A program made the translations under genes and the position numbers. Below, in pieces: positions 9,161 through 17,614 of a stretch of 64,000 nucleotides of DNA (positions within the stretch are counted from its first letter, which is position 1; every line of letters begins with the position of its first letter). Source of the DNA: Lysobacterales bacterium (GTDB lineage Bacteria; Pseudomonadota; Gammaproteobacteria; Xanthomonadales; SZUA-5); the NCBI GenBank assembly GCA_022844135.1, contig JALHMG010000030.1, positions 1 through 64,000 on the forward strand, read 5' to 3'. Below the pieces are notes generated by a model. That model was not told the origin of the DNA. It worked only from the letters and a program-made list of their open reading frames with translations, and did not search any database.

Positions 9161-10258
9161 ATGAGGCTTTCAAGAATCACTTTGGCGATCGCTTGTATCG
9201 GTTGGATGCACAGCGCATTCGCACAAGAAACCACGCCACCTGCACAAGACGTCGCACCAGAAACCACGCCAGCGTCGACGTGGCCCGACCCGGCAACTTC
9301 GCCAGCCGAGATGCTCGATGTGGCGAGAATCCAGCGTTCGCTGATGGTCGATGCTGCGGAAGCTCGCGATCGCGCTGTCATCGTCGGCGACCGTGGTCAC
9401 ATTCTGGTTTCGGAATCGCGCAGCGAATGGCGTCAGGTACCGGTACCGACGCGCACGCTTCTGACCGCTGTGTCGGCCGTCGATAATCGATTGTGGGCAG
9501 TGGGCCATGATCAGGTCATCGTTTACAGCAGCGACGGTGGCTTGACTTGGACTTTGCAGAACAGCGACATCGCATCCGAGGGGCCATTGCTCGATGTGCT
9601 CTTTCTGGACGCCGAGCGAGGCTTTGCCGTTGGCGCTTACGGCCAATTTTTGAGTACCACCGATTCGGGCGCCACCTGGACCAAGGAAGTCATCAGTGAT
9701 CGAGTTGCGGGTGCAGATCCCCTCGCCGCACCGATTGCCGATATGGAGGAAGGCGAGGACGATTCGATGCTCGCCAGCACCGACGTCGGTGAAGACGAAG
9801 GCGACCCGCATCTCAATGCGATCACGCGTGTCAGTGCTGGTTTATTGATTGTCGGCGAAGCCGGCGCGGTCTACCGATCGATCGACAATGGCGCTACCTG
9901 GGAGCGCTCGGATCTTCCCTACGATGGCTCGATGTTTGCGCTGGTGCCTTTGGACAACGGTCGCGTCATCGCCGCTGGACTGCGTGGCAATGTCTTCATC
10001 ACCGGTGATCTCGGGCGTACCTGGCAAGCGATGAACTCGGGCACGGAAGCGAGTCTGTTTGGTGGCACCGCTGTGCCCGGCGGACGAGCGGTTCTGGTCG
10101 GCGCCAGCGGCACTGTACTACTTGCCCCCGCAGACACACTCGATTTGCGGCTTTTCACCTTCGGCGATGGTGGCACTATGAGTGCCGCAATCCCGATCAG
10201 CGAGTCTGAGTTCGTTCTCGTCGGCGAGAACGGCGTCGCCAACTATTCGCCCAACTGA
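9161..10258 (+). CDS. YCF48/HCF136-like beta-propeller protein
   Basis: A 365 aa exported protein with a signal peptide ending HSAFAQ. It carries several Asp-box (BNR-type) repeats of the SxDxGxTW kind: SSDGGLTWT, TDSGATWTK, SIDNGATWER and TGDLGRTWQ, consistent with a periplasmic beta-propeller related to YCF48/HCF136 assembly factors. An acidic insert lies around residues 190-205 (MEEGEDDS). A GAGAGGGG sequence upstream supports the start at 9161. It is placed 15 bp before the MMPL transporter gene. In such clusters the propeller may be an accessory factor for the transporter. That role is inference. Confidence 0.85.
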   Translation: MRLSRITLAIACIGWMHSAFAQETTPPAQDVAPETTPASTWPDPATSPAEMLDVARIQRSLMVDAAEARDRAVIVGDRGHILVSESRSEWRQVPVPTRTLLTAVSAVDNRLWAVGHDQVIVYSSDGGLTWTLQNSDIASEGPLLDVLFLDAERGFAVGAYGQFLSTTDSGATWTKEVISDRVAGADPLAAPIADMEEGEDDSMLASTDVGEDEGDPHLNAITRVSAGLLIVGEAGAVYRSIDNGATWERSDLPYDGSMFALVPLDNGRVIAAGLRGNVFITGDLGRTWQAMNSGTEASLFGGTAVPGGRAVLVGASGTVLLAPADTLDLRLFTFGDGGTMSAAIPISESEFVLVGENGVANYSPN

Positions 10259-10273
10259 TTCGGAGCGCACGTC

Positions 10274-12778
10274 ATGGCAGGAATGGGTTCAAGTGACGTC
10301 AGCTATCCGCGTTTGGAGAAGCTGATTTTCGGCAATCGCGGCATCGTGCTCGGTGCCTTCGTGGTGATTACGATCGGGTTTCTGTTGGCAGCGATGCAAT
10401 TGCGCATTGATGCCGGCTTCCGGAAGCAGTTGCCGCTGCAGCACGAGTACATGCAAACGTTCGTCGACTACGAGGCAGAGTTCGGCGGCGCTAACCGCAT
10501 CTTCGTTGCGCTGATCGACAAGCGCGGCGACATGTTCAACAAGGAGTTCTTTACCGCGCTCGAAGCCGCAACCGAGAAGGTCAAGGGCATCAGCGAAGTC
10601 GACAATTCGCGCGTTCGCTCGATCTTTACGCCGAACACGCGTTTCGTGGAAATCGTTGAGGGCGGATTTGCCGGCGGCAACGTCATCCCCGCGGACTTCT
10701 CCACCACCGCTCCCGGCTTCGATCCGACGCCCGAGGATTTCAACCGGATTCGGACCAATATCGTTAAAGCCGGCATCGTTGGACGCCTTGTTGCCAAAGA
10801 CTTCTCCGGCGCAATGGTTCAAGCCGAGTTGATTCCCGAGACTGCCGCAGAGGGCGGCAAGCTCGACTATCAGGCGATCGGCGACAAGCTCGAAGCAATT
10901 CGCGCGGCCGTAGAGAACGACAACATCAGCGTGCACATCATTGGCTTTGCCAAAGTCGTCGACGACATCGCCGACGGTGCGCGGTCGGTGATCTATTTCT
11001 TCCTGCTGACCGTCGTCTTTACATTCATCCTGCTTTACATCTACTCGACCTCATTCAAGTTGGCCTTGCTGACCGTCGTGGCGGCATTCGTCGCCGTGAT
11101 CTGGATGCTTGGCGCGCTGCGCTTGATGGGCTTCGGTATCGATCCGATGAACATGTTGACGCCGTTCTTGATCTTCGCGATCGCGGTCAGCCATGGCGAG
11201 CAGATGATCAATCGCTATCGAGGCGAGGTCTTCTTTGGCGGCTTGGAGGAGGGCACGCCAGAGGAGTTGGAAAAGCGCCAAGGCGTGTCGAGCGAGGTCG
11301 CGGCGGTCAGCGCGTTTCGGCGCCTACTGATTCCGGGAAGCGTTGCCTTGCTGGCCGGTTGTATCGGCTTCGGTACGATCTTGTTGATTCCCGTCAAGAT
11401 GATTTTCGAGCTGGCGGTGACTGCCACTGTTGGCGTGTTCCTGACGATCTTCACCAACTTGATCCTGTTGCCGATCCTGCTGTCGTACACCAAGCTTTCG
11501 AACCTGCCAAAGAAACGCGCATTCCGCCTGCGTCAGATCACTGCCTTCGACCACATCTGGGCGTTCCTGACGCGGTTCTCACGCCCATCGGTGGCAGCGG
11601 TCATCATCGTGCTGGGTTTGGTTGGCTGGTTTTTCGCTCATAAGCATGGCGAGAAGATGATGGTTGGCGATGCGCGCGATGGCGTCGCCGAATTGCGCGA
11701 CGACGCGCGTTACAACCAGGACGCACGGCAGATTACCGAGCGCTTCTCGTTGTCGACCGACATCATCAACATCATTGCCGAGGTGGGTCCATTCGCCTGT
11801 ACGGAAAGTTTCCAGGCGATGGAGACGCTGGACCGATTCGCCTGGCATATGCAGAACGTGCAGGGCGTGCAACAGGTCATCACGTTGCCGCAGATCGGTC
11901 GCATGGTCACCGCTGGATACAACGAAGGCAGTCCACGCTGGCGCGCGTTGCCGCGTAACGCGGAAGTCATGCGCCAGAGTTTGCAGAGCGTCGAAACCGA
12001 CTCGGGCCTGATCGACGCGCCTGAATGCCGCGCGATGCCTGTGATCGTGTTTACCACGGATCACAAAGCGGAGACGATTACACGCGTTGTGGATGCGGTC
12101 AAAGCGTTCCGCGAGAAGAACCAGGCGTATCGCATCGACTTTCGTGTCGAGCGCGACAAGGCGGAAGCGGCGGCCATGGAAGCTGGCGAAGAGTACCGAA
12201 CCGACGAGGTCAATCTACGTCTTGCCACCGGTAGCGTCGGCGTCGCCGCGGCGATCAATGAGACCGTCAGCAGGCTGGAAAAGCCGATGCTGTATTTGCT
12301 CTATGTCGCTGTGTTCTTGATGTGCATCCTGAGTTTCAAGAATCCGCTCGCGGCGTTATGCATTGTCCTGCCGCTGATTCTGGTCACGGCGCTCGGTGAG
12401 GCATTGATGGTTGAACTGGGTATCGGGTTGAAGGTGAATACCCTTACCGTAGTAGCGCTTGGCGTCGGCATCGGCGTGGACTACGCCATCTACATTTTCG
12501 CGCGGATGCGCGAGCTGATGCTCCAGGGCAAGGGGCTCAGTCAGTCGTACTTCGAAGCACTCAAGACCACCGGCATTGCGATCTTCTACACGGCCTTGAC
12601 CCTGGCTTGCGGCGTCGCCACCTGGATCTTCTCGGAACTGAAGTTCCAGGCCGATATGGGCCTGATGCTGACCTTTATGTTCGTCGTGAACATGATCGCC
12701 GCCATCGTGTTCTTGCCGGCACTGTGCCGCTGGTTGCTCAAGCCGTTTGAAAAGTTGAATTGGGCGCCGCCGAAGTGA
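10274..12778 (+). CDS. MMPL/RND-family transporter
   Basis: A large inner-membrane transporter of 834 aa with the RND two-fold layout: helix 1 near residues 20-45, a big periplasmic loop, a cluster of helices at about 235-410, a second long loop, and a second helix cluster at about 675-820. A sterol-sensing-like motif area, NMLTPFLIFAIAVSHGEQM, lies in the first cluster, and GVGIGVDYAIYIFARM in the second, matching MMPL/HpnN-type lipid exporters. It completes the lipase-DUF1302-DUF1329-YCF48 cluster. Family members move lipids or hydrophobic compounds using the proton gradient. The direction and substrate here are unknown. A strong hairpin follows the gene. Confidence 0.9.
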   Translation: MAGMGSSDVSYPRLEKLIFGNRGIVLGAFVVITIGFLLAAMQLRIDAGFRKQLPLQHEYMQTFVDYEAEFGGANRIFVALIDKRGDMFNKEFFTALEAATEKVKGISEVDNSRVRSIFTPNTRFVEIVEGGFAGGNVIPADFSTTAPGFDPTPEDFNRIRTNIVKAGIVGRLVAKDFSGAMVQAELIPETAAEGGKLDYQAIGDKLEAIRAAVENDNISVHIIGFAKVVDDIADGARSVIYFFLLTVVFTFILLYIYSTSFKLALLTVVAAFVAVIWMLGALRLMGFGIDPMNMLTPFLIFAIAVSHGEQMINRYRGEVFFGGLEEGTPEELEKRQGVSSEVAAVSAFRRLLIPGSVALLAGCIGFGTILLIPVKMIFELAVTATVGVFLTIFTNLILLPILLSYTKLSNLPKKRAFRLRQITAFDHIWAFLTRFSRPSVAAVIIVLGLVGWFFAHKHGEKMMVGDARDGVAELRDDARYNQDARQITERFSLSTDIINIIAEVGPFACTESFQAMETLDRFAWHMQNVQGVQQVITLPQIGRMVTAGYNEGSPRWRALPRNAEVMRQSLQSVETDSGLIDAPECRAMPVIVFTTDHKAETITRVVDAVKAFREKNQAYRIDFRVERDKAEAAAMEAGEEYRTDEVNLRLATGSVGVAAAINETVSRLEKPMLYLLYVAVFLMCILSFKNPLAALCIVLPLILVTALGEALMVELGIGLKVNTLTVVALGVGIGVDYAIYIFARMRELMLQGKGLSQSYFEALKTTGIAIFYTALTLACGVATWIFSELKFQADMGLMLTFMFVVNMIAAIVFLPALCRWLLKPFEKLNWAPPK

Positions 12779-12827
12779 ATCAGGCGGAAGTTTCCATCGG
12801 AAGCTTCCAACTGGTTAGAAACAAACG

Positions 12828-12874
12828 GAACCCGCCGTGCAGCGAGAACTTAGTTTTCGCTGCACGGCGGGTTC
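12828..12874 (+). terminator. Strong hairpin ending the envelope lipid cluster
   Basis: Perfect 18 bp inverted repeat (12828-12845 with 12857-12874; arm begins GAACCCGCCGTGC) with an 11 nt loop, 50 bp after the MMPL stop codon. There is a modest T-rich stretch just downstream (GTTTTGTT). It is a credible intrinsic terminator for the operon starting at 3408. Confidence 0.75.
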
Positions 12875-13146
12875 ACGCGTTTTGTTGCTTCAGAAGGACG
12901 GGGCGCCAGCCCGCAACTTTCATGACCGAATGCGCAAGATCAAAGAACGAGCGCAGGTGAGGGCTTTCGCGCCGCATGCGGCGCGCCGCCGAGCGCCAGC
13001 GCTGAGATGCGCTTACCGGAGCAGGAGGCGCAACCGGGTGGCGAGGAAAAGGCAGCGCACAGTCTGTCCTTTCGGTCGACCGACGGAATTCGGCGCTACT
13101 GCGCAGATATCAGGCCACTTCTCGCGACCTCATGCAGCGTTGTGGG
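12875..13146. other. Gene-free interval between the MMPL and hemE genes
   Basis: About 270 bp with no supported gene between convergent MMPL and hemE. It contains an 18 bp perfect palindrome at 12968-12985 (CGCGCCGCATGCGGCGCG) and a GC-rich purine-heavy stretch whose CCGGGT..GCGAGGAAA segment resembles part of the nuoE-nuoF spacer at about 62700. It may be a copy of a dispersed repeat. No promoter is needed here because both flanking genes end in it. Confidence 0.4.
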
Positions 13147-14205
13147 CTAGCCGTGTACGGCGTCTACCAGCACTCTGACCTGCTCGGGGTTAACATCAGG
13201 CGTGATCCCATGGCCGAGGTTGAAGATGTGGCCCGGGCCGTCGCCGTAATCTGCGAGCGTGCGCTTTGCCAGGCATCGCAGTGCGTCCGCAGAGGCGTAA
13301 AGCGCTGCTGGATCGAGGTTGCCCTGCAACGCCACACGGTCTTGCGTGGCTCGCCTCGCTTCGCCCAACCCGATGGACCAATCGATGCCGAGCGCATCGG
13401 CGCCGATGTGCGACAGCTCGGGCAAGTGCGTGTTCGCGCCGCGACTGAATACGATCACCGGCAAATCGTCGCGCCTGAGCGAGGCCGTCAGTTCTGCGAG
13501 GGAGGGCAGTGAGAATCGTCGATAGTCCTCGGGAGCCAGAATGCCTCCCCAGGAATCGAAGATCATCAGTGCCTGTGCGCCTGCGTCGGCCTGCGCCAGC
13601 AGGTATTCGCGAACGCTGTCGGTGAGCACGCGGAGCAGTCGCGCGAGTGCATCGGGCTGATCCCACATCAGGCGTTTGATGTACGCGAAACGCTCGCTCG
13701 GTCCGCCTTCCACCATATAGCAGGCAAGCGTCCATGGGCTGCCAGCGAATCCGATCAACGGTACGCGGCCATCAAGCGCCTTGCGAATCGTGCGCACGGC
13801 GTCCGGGACATAACGCAACGTCGTTTGTGGATCAGGCACGCGCAACGCATCGATCGCATGCGCGGAACGAACAGGGTGTGCAAAGCGCGGGCCTTCGCCT
13901 TCGACAAAGTCGAGACCCAGCCCCATGCCATCGGGAATCGTCAGAATGTCCGAGAACAGAATCGCGGCATCGAGATCGAAGCGATCGATCGGCTGCATCG
14001 TCACCTCGCACGCCAGTTCCGGCGAGCGGCACAGATTCATGAAACTGCCGGCTTTTTCTCGCGTGGCGCGGTACTCGGGCAAGTAGCGACCGGCCTGACG
14101 CATGATCCAGATGGGCGTGGTATCCACGGGCATACGTTTGAGCGCACGCAAAAACCGATTGTGCCGACCGCTGGGTTGATTCAAAAGTTCGATCATTCTG
14201 TCCAT
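13147..14205 (-). CDS. hemE: Uroporphyrinogen decarboxylase
   Basis: Converts uroporphyrinogen III to coproporphyrinogen III in haem biosynthesis; cytosolic. At 352 aa it has the normal length. It carries the N-terminal signature IWIMRQAGRYLPEYR, the active-site Asp block (ILFSDILTIPDGMG), the family block GFAGSPWTLACYMVEGG and the C-terminal NLGHGITPDVNP. It starts at ATG 14205. A second ATG three codons later is equally possible. It lies downstream of the SPOR gene on the minus strand, 116 bp away, so it may share the aroK-aroB transcript or use its own promoter. Confidence 0.97.
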   Translation of the reverse strand: MDRMIELLNQPSGRHNRFLRALKRMPVDTTPIWIMRQAGRYLPEYRATREKAGSFMNLCRSPELACEVTMQPIDRFDLDAAILFSDILTIPDGMGLGLDFVEGEGPRFAHPVRSAHAIDALRVPDPQTTLRYVPDAVRTIRKALDGRVPLIGFAGSPWTLACYMVEGGPSERFAYIKRLMWDQPDALARLLRVLTDSVREYLLAQADAGAQALMIFDSWGGILAPEDYRRFSLPSLAELTASLRRDDLPVIVFSRGANTHLPELSHIGADALGIDWSIGLGEARRATQDRVALQGNLDPAALYASADALRCLAKRTLADYGDGPGHIFNLGHGITPDVNPEQVRVLVDAVHG

Positions 14206-14321
14206 TCCGTGGGGCGCACGTTGGCGCGACGCTTAAGTCTTTTTTGCACGATTCTTATGCATTCGCTGCACGCCTCATGCTGCGGGCACGAAGTGTCGCA
14301 GCAAGGCGCGGACCACCGCAG

Positions 14322-15332
14322 CTAAGACTGCGGACCTGCGCCTTTGCCTTGTGCTGCACGCACTTCGGTTTGCAGCGGGCCCAGGCGCCGAGGCCAGAGG
14401 GCTTGCGTGCCTATGGTTGCAGCCGCGCTGCGGGCGCTGGCGACATCCGGGAAGGAGCGCCAGAGCATTAACCACCAACTTTCGCCGCCGCGCTTGACCA
14501 GAATTACAAATGTGTCTTCCACGGCAAGGTTCAGTTGTTGCCTGAGTTCCGTGAACCCCGTCAAGCTGCGCGCGGCGGTCAATTGCACAGTGTAGTGGTC
14601 GGGCGGCAGCGCCAATAAATCCTCTGCGCCGAGCGCCGTACTGGTGATGCTGCGCGTTGGGCGATTGGGATCGGGCGCAGCATTAAGCGGTTCCGAACCA
14701 ACAGCGACCCCGTCCGCGGTGACAGCAGCTACTGTTGCGCCTGGACTCGCTGCGGGCGCCGCACTTTCTGCCGCCATGGTCGAAGCTGCGGGCGTTGCAT
14801 TCTCTACTGCCTCGGTCGACGCTGCGGCGCTGTTGTCGACGCCAGATTCGACGGGCGGCTGCGCGGCGATGGCAGGCATTGCTTCGGGCGCGCTCATCGA
14901 AGGCTCGGGCGCTCCTGCACTTGTCGGCTGCGTTGCCGCCGTATCGCTGCCCATTGCGCCGGCGTCCGACGCTTCGTCGGGCTCAATCTCGGTTGGCGTT
15001 CCTTCGCGTGCCGGCGCCGTGGCCATGGCGGTCGGCGCTCCCGCACGTATCGGCGGTGGTGGTGGCAGCCGCTCGCTTGCAGCTTCGGCCGTTGCGTAGT
15101 CGCCACGCTCCAGCGACTCGCGCACGATTTGTGGCATCTGCTCTGGATTCATCAAGTAAAGCGGCGGCCGACTGGCCTCGCGCTGCGGCGCAGCTGGTGG
15201 CAGTGGACGTGGCGCCGGAGCAGACTCACCCTTGCCGCAGTCCCAGCCATCGCCAGCGACATTCGGGACACAAACGGACTTCTCGGCGCCGAACACCAGT
15301 GCCATCAGCAACGCAAGCTCAGTCATAGCCAT
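14322..15332 (-). CDS. SPOR-domain protein, Pro/Ala-rich
   Basis: A 336 aa protein with a short hydrophobic N-terminus, a long low-complexity Pro/Ala/Ser/Glu linker at about 90-235, and a C-terminal SPOR-like domain at about 245-325. The SPOR region starts HYTVQLTAARS and contains WWLMLWRSFPD and a final ALWPRRLGPLQ, matching the fold that binds denuded septal glycan strands. DamX-type proteins with this domain lie next to aroB in many gammaproteobacteria, so a cell-division or envelope role is likely. Its start overlaps the end of the WGR gene by 14 bp. Confidence 0.75.
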   Translation of the reverse strand: MAMTELALLMALVFGAEKSVCVPNVAGDGWDCGKGESAPAPRPLPPAAPQREASRPPLYLMNPEQMPQIVRESLERGDYATAEAASERLPPPPPIRAGAPTAMATAPAREGTPTEIEPDEASDAGAMGSDTAATQPTSAGAPEPSMSAPEAMPAIAAQPPVESGVDNSAAASTEAVENATPAASTMAAESAAPAASPGATVAAVTADGVAVGSEPLNAAPDPNRPTRSITSTALGAEDLLALPPDHYTVQLTAARSLTGFTELRQQLNLAVEDTFVILVKRGGESWWLMLWRSFPDVASARSAAATIGTQALWPRRLGPLQTEVRAAQGKGAGPQS

Positions 15333-15597
15333 GGTGGACTCCAGTTTGGGGTTCGTCCGCGCCCTGGCTGAACATGACTTTGAAGCCTTTCTTCACTTGC
15401 TGATCGCGTGCCTTCATCAGCGCAGATTGCGCCGATTCAAGCTCAAGATACTGTTCGCGCTTGATCGTGCCGCGCGTTCCCGGCTGGCCCGTTTCACGGA
15501 TCAGCGTCCAACCGCCAAGCAAATCCTGCTGCAGTATCAACTGATAGTAGCGCTGGGGCTCGGCGCCACTCGATAGGGCTTGCATGTAGATGCGCAT
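15319..15597 (-). CDS. WGR-domain protein
   Basis: A small 92 aa protein made of little more than one WGR domain: RYYQLILQQDLLGGWTLIRE near residues 16-35, then GQPGTRGTIKRE and a helical part ending KKGFKVMF. WGR domains occur in PARPs and polyA polymerase-like proteins, and as stand-alone bacterial proteins next to DNA-related genes. The function here is unknown. Its 3' end overlaps the SPOR gene by 14 bp, which suggests translational coupling. It lies 176 bp after aroB on the same strand. Confidence 0.8.
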   Translation of the reverse strand: MRIYMQALSSGAEPQRYYQLILQQDLLGGWTLIRETGQPGTRGTIKREQYLELESAQSALMKARDQQVKKGFKVMFSQGADEPQTGVHHGYD

Positions 15598-15646
15598 GGT
15601 TCGTCTGGTTCTGGGCGGCAGAGCAACTGGGTGCTTAGAGTCGATG

Positions 15647-15700
15647 GTTAACGGTCAACGGTCAATGGGAGCGCCTTGCCGTCCATTGTGAATGGTCCAG
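15647..15700. repeat. Short GGTCAA/CCATT repeats between aroB and the WGR gene
   Basis: The 176 bp gap holds two direct heptamers (ACGGTCA twice, about 15650-15664), followed by GGTCAATGG and, 20 bp on, CCATT and AATGGTCC in partial inverted arrangement. Such GGTCAA/TTGACC mini-repeats could be a small hairpin-forming intergenic element. There is no evidence of coding. Confidence 0.35.
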
Positions 15701-15773
15701 GATCAATCGGAAAGCGGTGGCACGCAGCAGCCCGTTGCGGATGCGAATAGTCAACAACCGCTGACGCCGAGAA

Positions 15774-16844
15774 TCATTCTCGCGCATGCAAGCACGCAAC
15801 AATATCCTGCGCCGCGACATTCTCAACCACTTCGGCGCGACCCACGCCGCGCCATAGGATCAATCGCAACTGGTCGGAAAGCGTTTTCTTGTCCAGGCGC
15901 ATCAGCTCGACCATGGTTTCGGGCGACTCATCGGCCGTCACGGGTAATTCAAAGCGCCGCAGTAAGTCGGTAAGGCGATGTGCATCGCTTAGTGGCGCCA
16001 TGCCCAAATGCGCCGAGAGGCGAGCGGCCATGACCATGCCGATCGCCACGGCTTCGCCGTGCAACCATTTCTCGTACCGACCCAGCGTTTCCAGCGCGTG
16101 TCCGAAGGTGTGACCAAAATTGAGCAGCGCGCGCTCGCCGGTTTCCCGTTCGTCGTTTTCGACGATCTGGGCCTTGTGCTCGCAGGAGCGCAGCACCGCG
16201 TAGGCGATCGCATCGGGCGAGCGCGCGATCAGAGCGGCTGCGTTGTCCTTCAGCCAACCGAGGAAAGACTCGTCGCGGATCGCACCGTATTTGACCACCT
16301 CCGCCAAGCCGGCTCGGTACTCCCGCTCCGCGAGGCTGGCCAGCGTATCGATGTCGGCAAGCACGCGACGGGGTTGCCAGAAAGCGCCGACCAAATTCTT
16401 GCCATGCGGCAGGTTTACCGCAGTTTTCCCGCCGACGGAGGAATCGACCATCGCCAACAGCGTGGTAGGGATTTGCACAAAATCGATGCCACGCATCCAC
16501 AGCGCAGCGGCGAAACCCCCGAGGTCGCCGACGACGCCGCCGCCCAAAGCGATCAGGCATGCGTTGCGCTGCGCGCCCAAATCGGCCAAAGCGGTGAAGA
16601 CCCGTTCGGCGTTTGCCAGCGTCTTCGACGCTTCGCCGCTCGCGATGGTGATCGTCGCAACCTTCAAGCCATCCAGCGCTGCAAGCACTGGCGGCAGATA
16701 GCGCGGCCCGACCGTACTGTCGGTGAGCACCAAGGCCTGCCGCCCGCGAACCGCCTCGCGTAGTCGGCTGCGGTCGAGCAACACGCCAGCACCGATGAAG
16801 ATCGGATAGCCGCGATCGCCAAGTCTGACATCAAGTCGATTCAT
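15774..16844 (-). CDS. aroB: 3-dehydroquinate synthase
   Basis: Second step of the shikimate pathway, converting DAHP to 3-dehydroquinate; NAD- and metal-dependent, cytosolic. The 356 aa product has the NAD-binding GGGVVGDLGGFAAA, the substrate loop DSSVGGKTAVN, KNLVGAFWQP and the metal-binding FGHTFGHALE. The frame is open upstream, but the start at MNRLDVRLG (16844) fits the family and gives an ATGA overlap with the aroK stop, so the two are translationally coupled. C-terminal length is normal. Confidence 0.96.
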   Translation of the reverse strand: MNRLDVRLGDRGYPIFIGAGVLLDRSRLREAVRGRQALVLTDSTVGPRYLPPVLAALDGLKVATITIASGEASKTLANAERVFTALADLGAQRNACLIALGGGVVGDLGGFAAALWMRGIDFVQIPTTLLAMVDSSVGGKTAVNLPHGKNLVGAFWQPRRVLADIDTLASLAEREYRAGLAEVVKYGAIRDESFLGWLKDNAAALIARSPDAIAYAVLRSCEHKAQIVENDERETGERALLNFGHTFGHALETLGRYEKWLHGEAVAIGMVMAARLSAHLGMAPLSDAHRLTDLLRRFELPVTADESPETMVELMRLDKKTLSDQLRLILWRGVGRAEVVENVAAQDIVACLHARE

Positions 16845-17371
16845 TGGATGGATCCGGAAAAGCTCTGTTGGAGCGCAGCCAGCACGCGGCGCGCAGTGGG
16901 GCCGGGCCCGTGGCGGTCGGCCGTGATGCGCACATCGGCGAGCGCCGCATAGATGGGGTTGCGAACCTCCGCCAGTCGGCGCAGGCGCTCGGCGCGATCT
17001 GGTGTCTGCAGCAGCGGCCGCGTGTGATCGCGCGCCAGACGTTCGAGCTGCAGCTCCACCGGCGCTTCGAGATAAACGACTACGCCGCTGCGCAGCCACT
17101 CGTGGTTGGAAGGCGCCAGAACCGCGCCGCCGCCGGTCGCGACTACGACGTTCTGTCGTGTCGACTGGTTCGCGAGCGCTTGTGTTTCGCGGGCGCGAAA
17201 GCCGGCCTCGCCCTCGACGTCGAAAATCAACGACACGGTAGCGCCCGCATCGCTTTCGATGCAGCGATCGAGATCGACGAAAGTCCAGTTGAGCTGTCGC
17301 GCCACGCGCTTGCCCACGGTACTCTTGCCGGCGCCCATCGGGCCGATAAAGAAAATGCGCTCGAAACTCAT
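16841..17371 (-). CDS. aroK: Shikimate kinase
   Basis: Phosphorylates shikimate with ATP in aromatic amino acid synthesis. The 176 aa product has the P-loop GPMGAGKST, the DLD block (VDLDRCIE), the shikimate-binding GEAGFRARE, the GGGAVL block and the lid Arg in RPLL. The open frame extends 61 codons upstream, but family length and the MSFERIFFIGPMG start at 17371 argue for the shorter form. It overlaps aroB by 4 bp (ATGA). Confidence 0.96.
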   Translation of the reverse strand: MSFERIFFIGPMGAGKSTVGKRVARQLNWTFVDLDRCIESDAGATVSLIFDVEGEAGFRARETQALANQSTRQNVVVATGGGAVLAPSNHEWLRSGVVVYLEAPVELQLERLARDHTRPLLQTPDRAERLRRLAEVRNPIYAALADVRITADRHGPGPTARRVLAALQQSFSGSIQ

Positions 17372-17614
17372 GGGGACGATGGTAGCGGATCGCGCGCGGA
17401 GCGGCGATCTGGGCGCGAAGGGAAGGAGCGCCTTTGCGGCATTCCGCCCAGAGAGATCATCCTCGCGCCCTGCGGGCGAACCTGAAAAGGCAATCCATAC
17501 CTCGTTCGCTCGCGGCGTGTAGCGCCTCTGTGTGCCCAGCGCAATTGCCAGCATTCAGGGTGGCTCGACATTCCATGGGTAGAATCCGCCGCTCCTTTAT
17601 CGACAGCGATCGGC

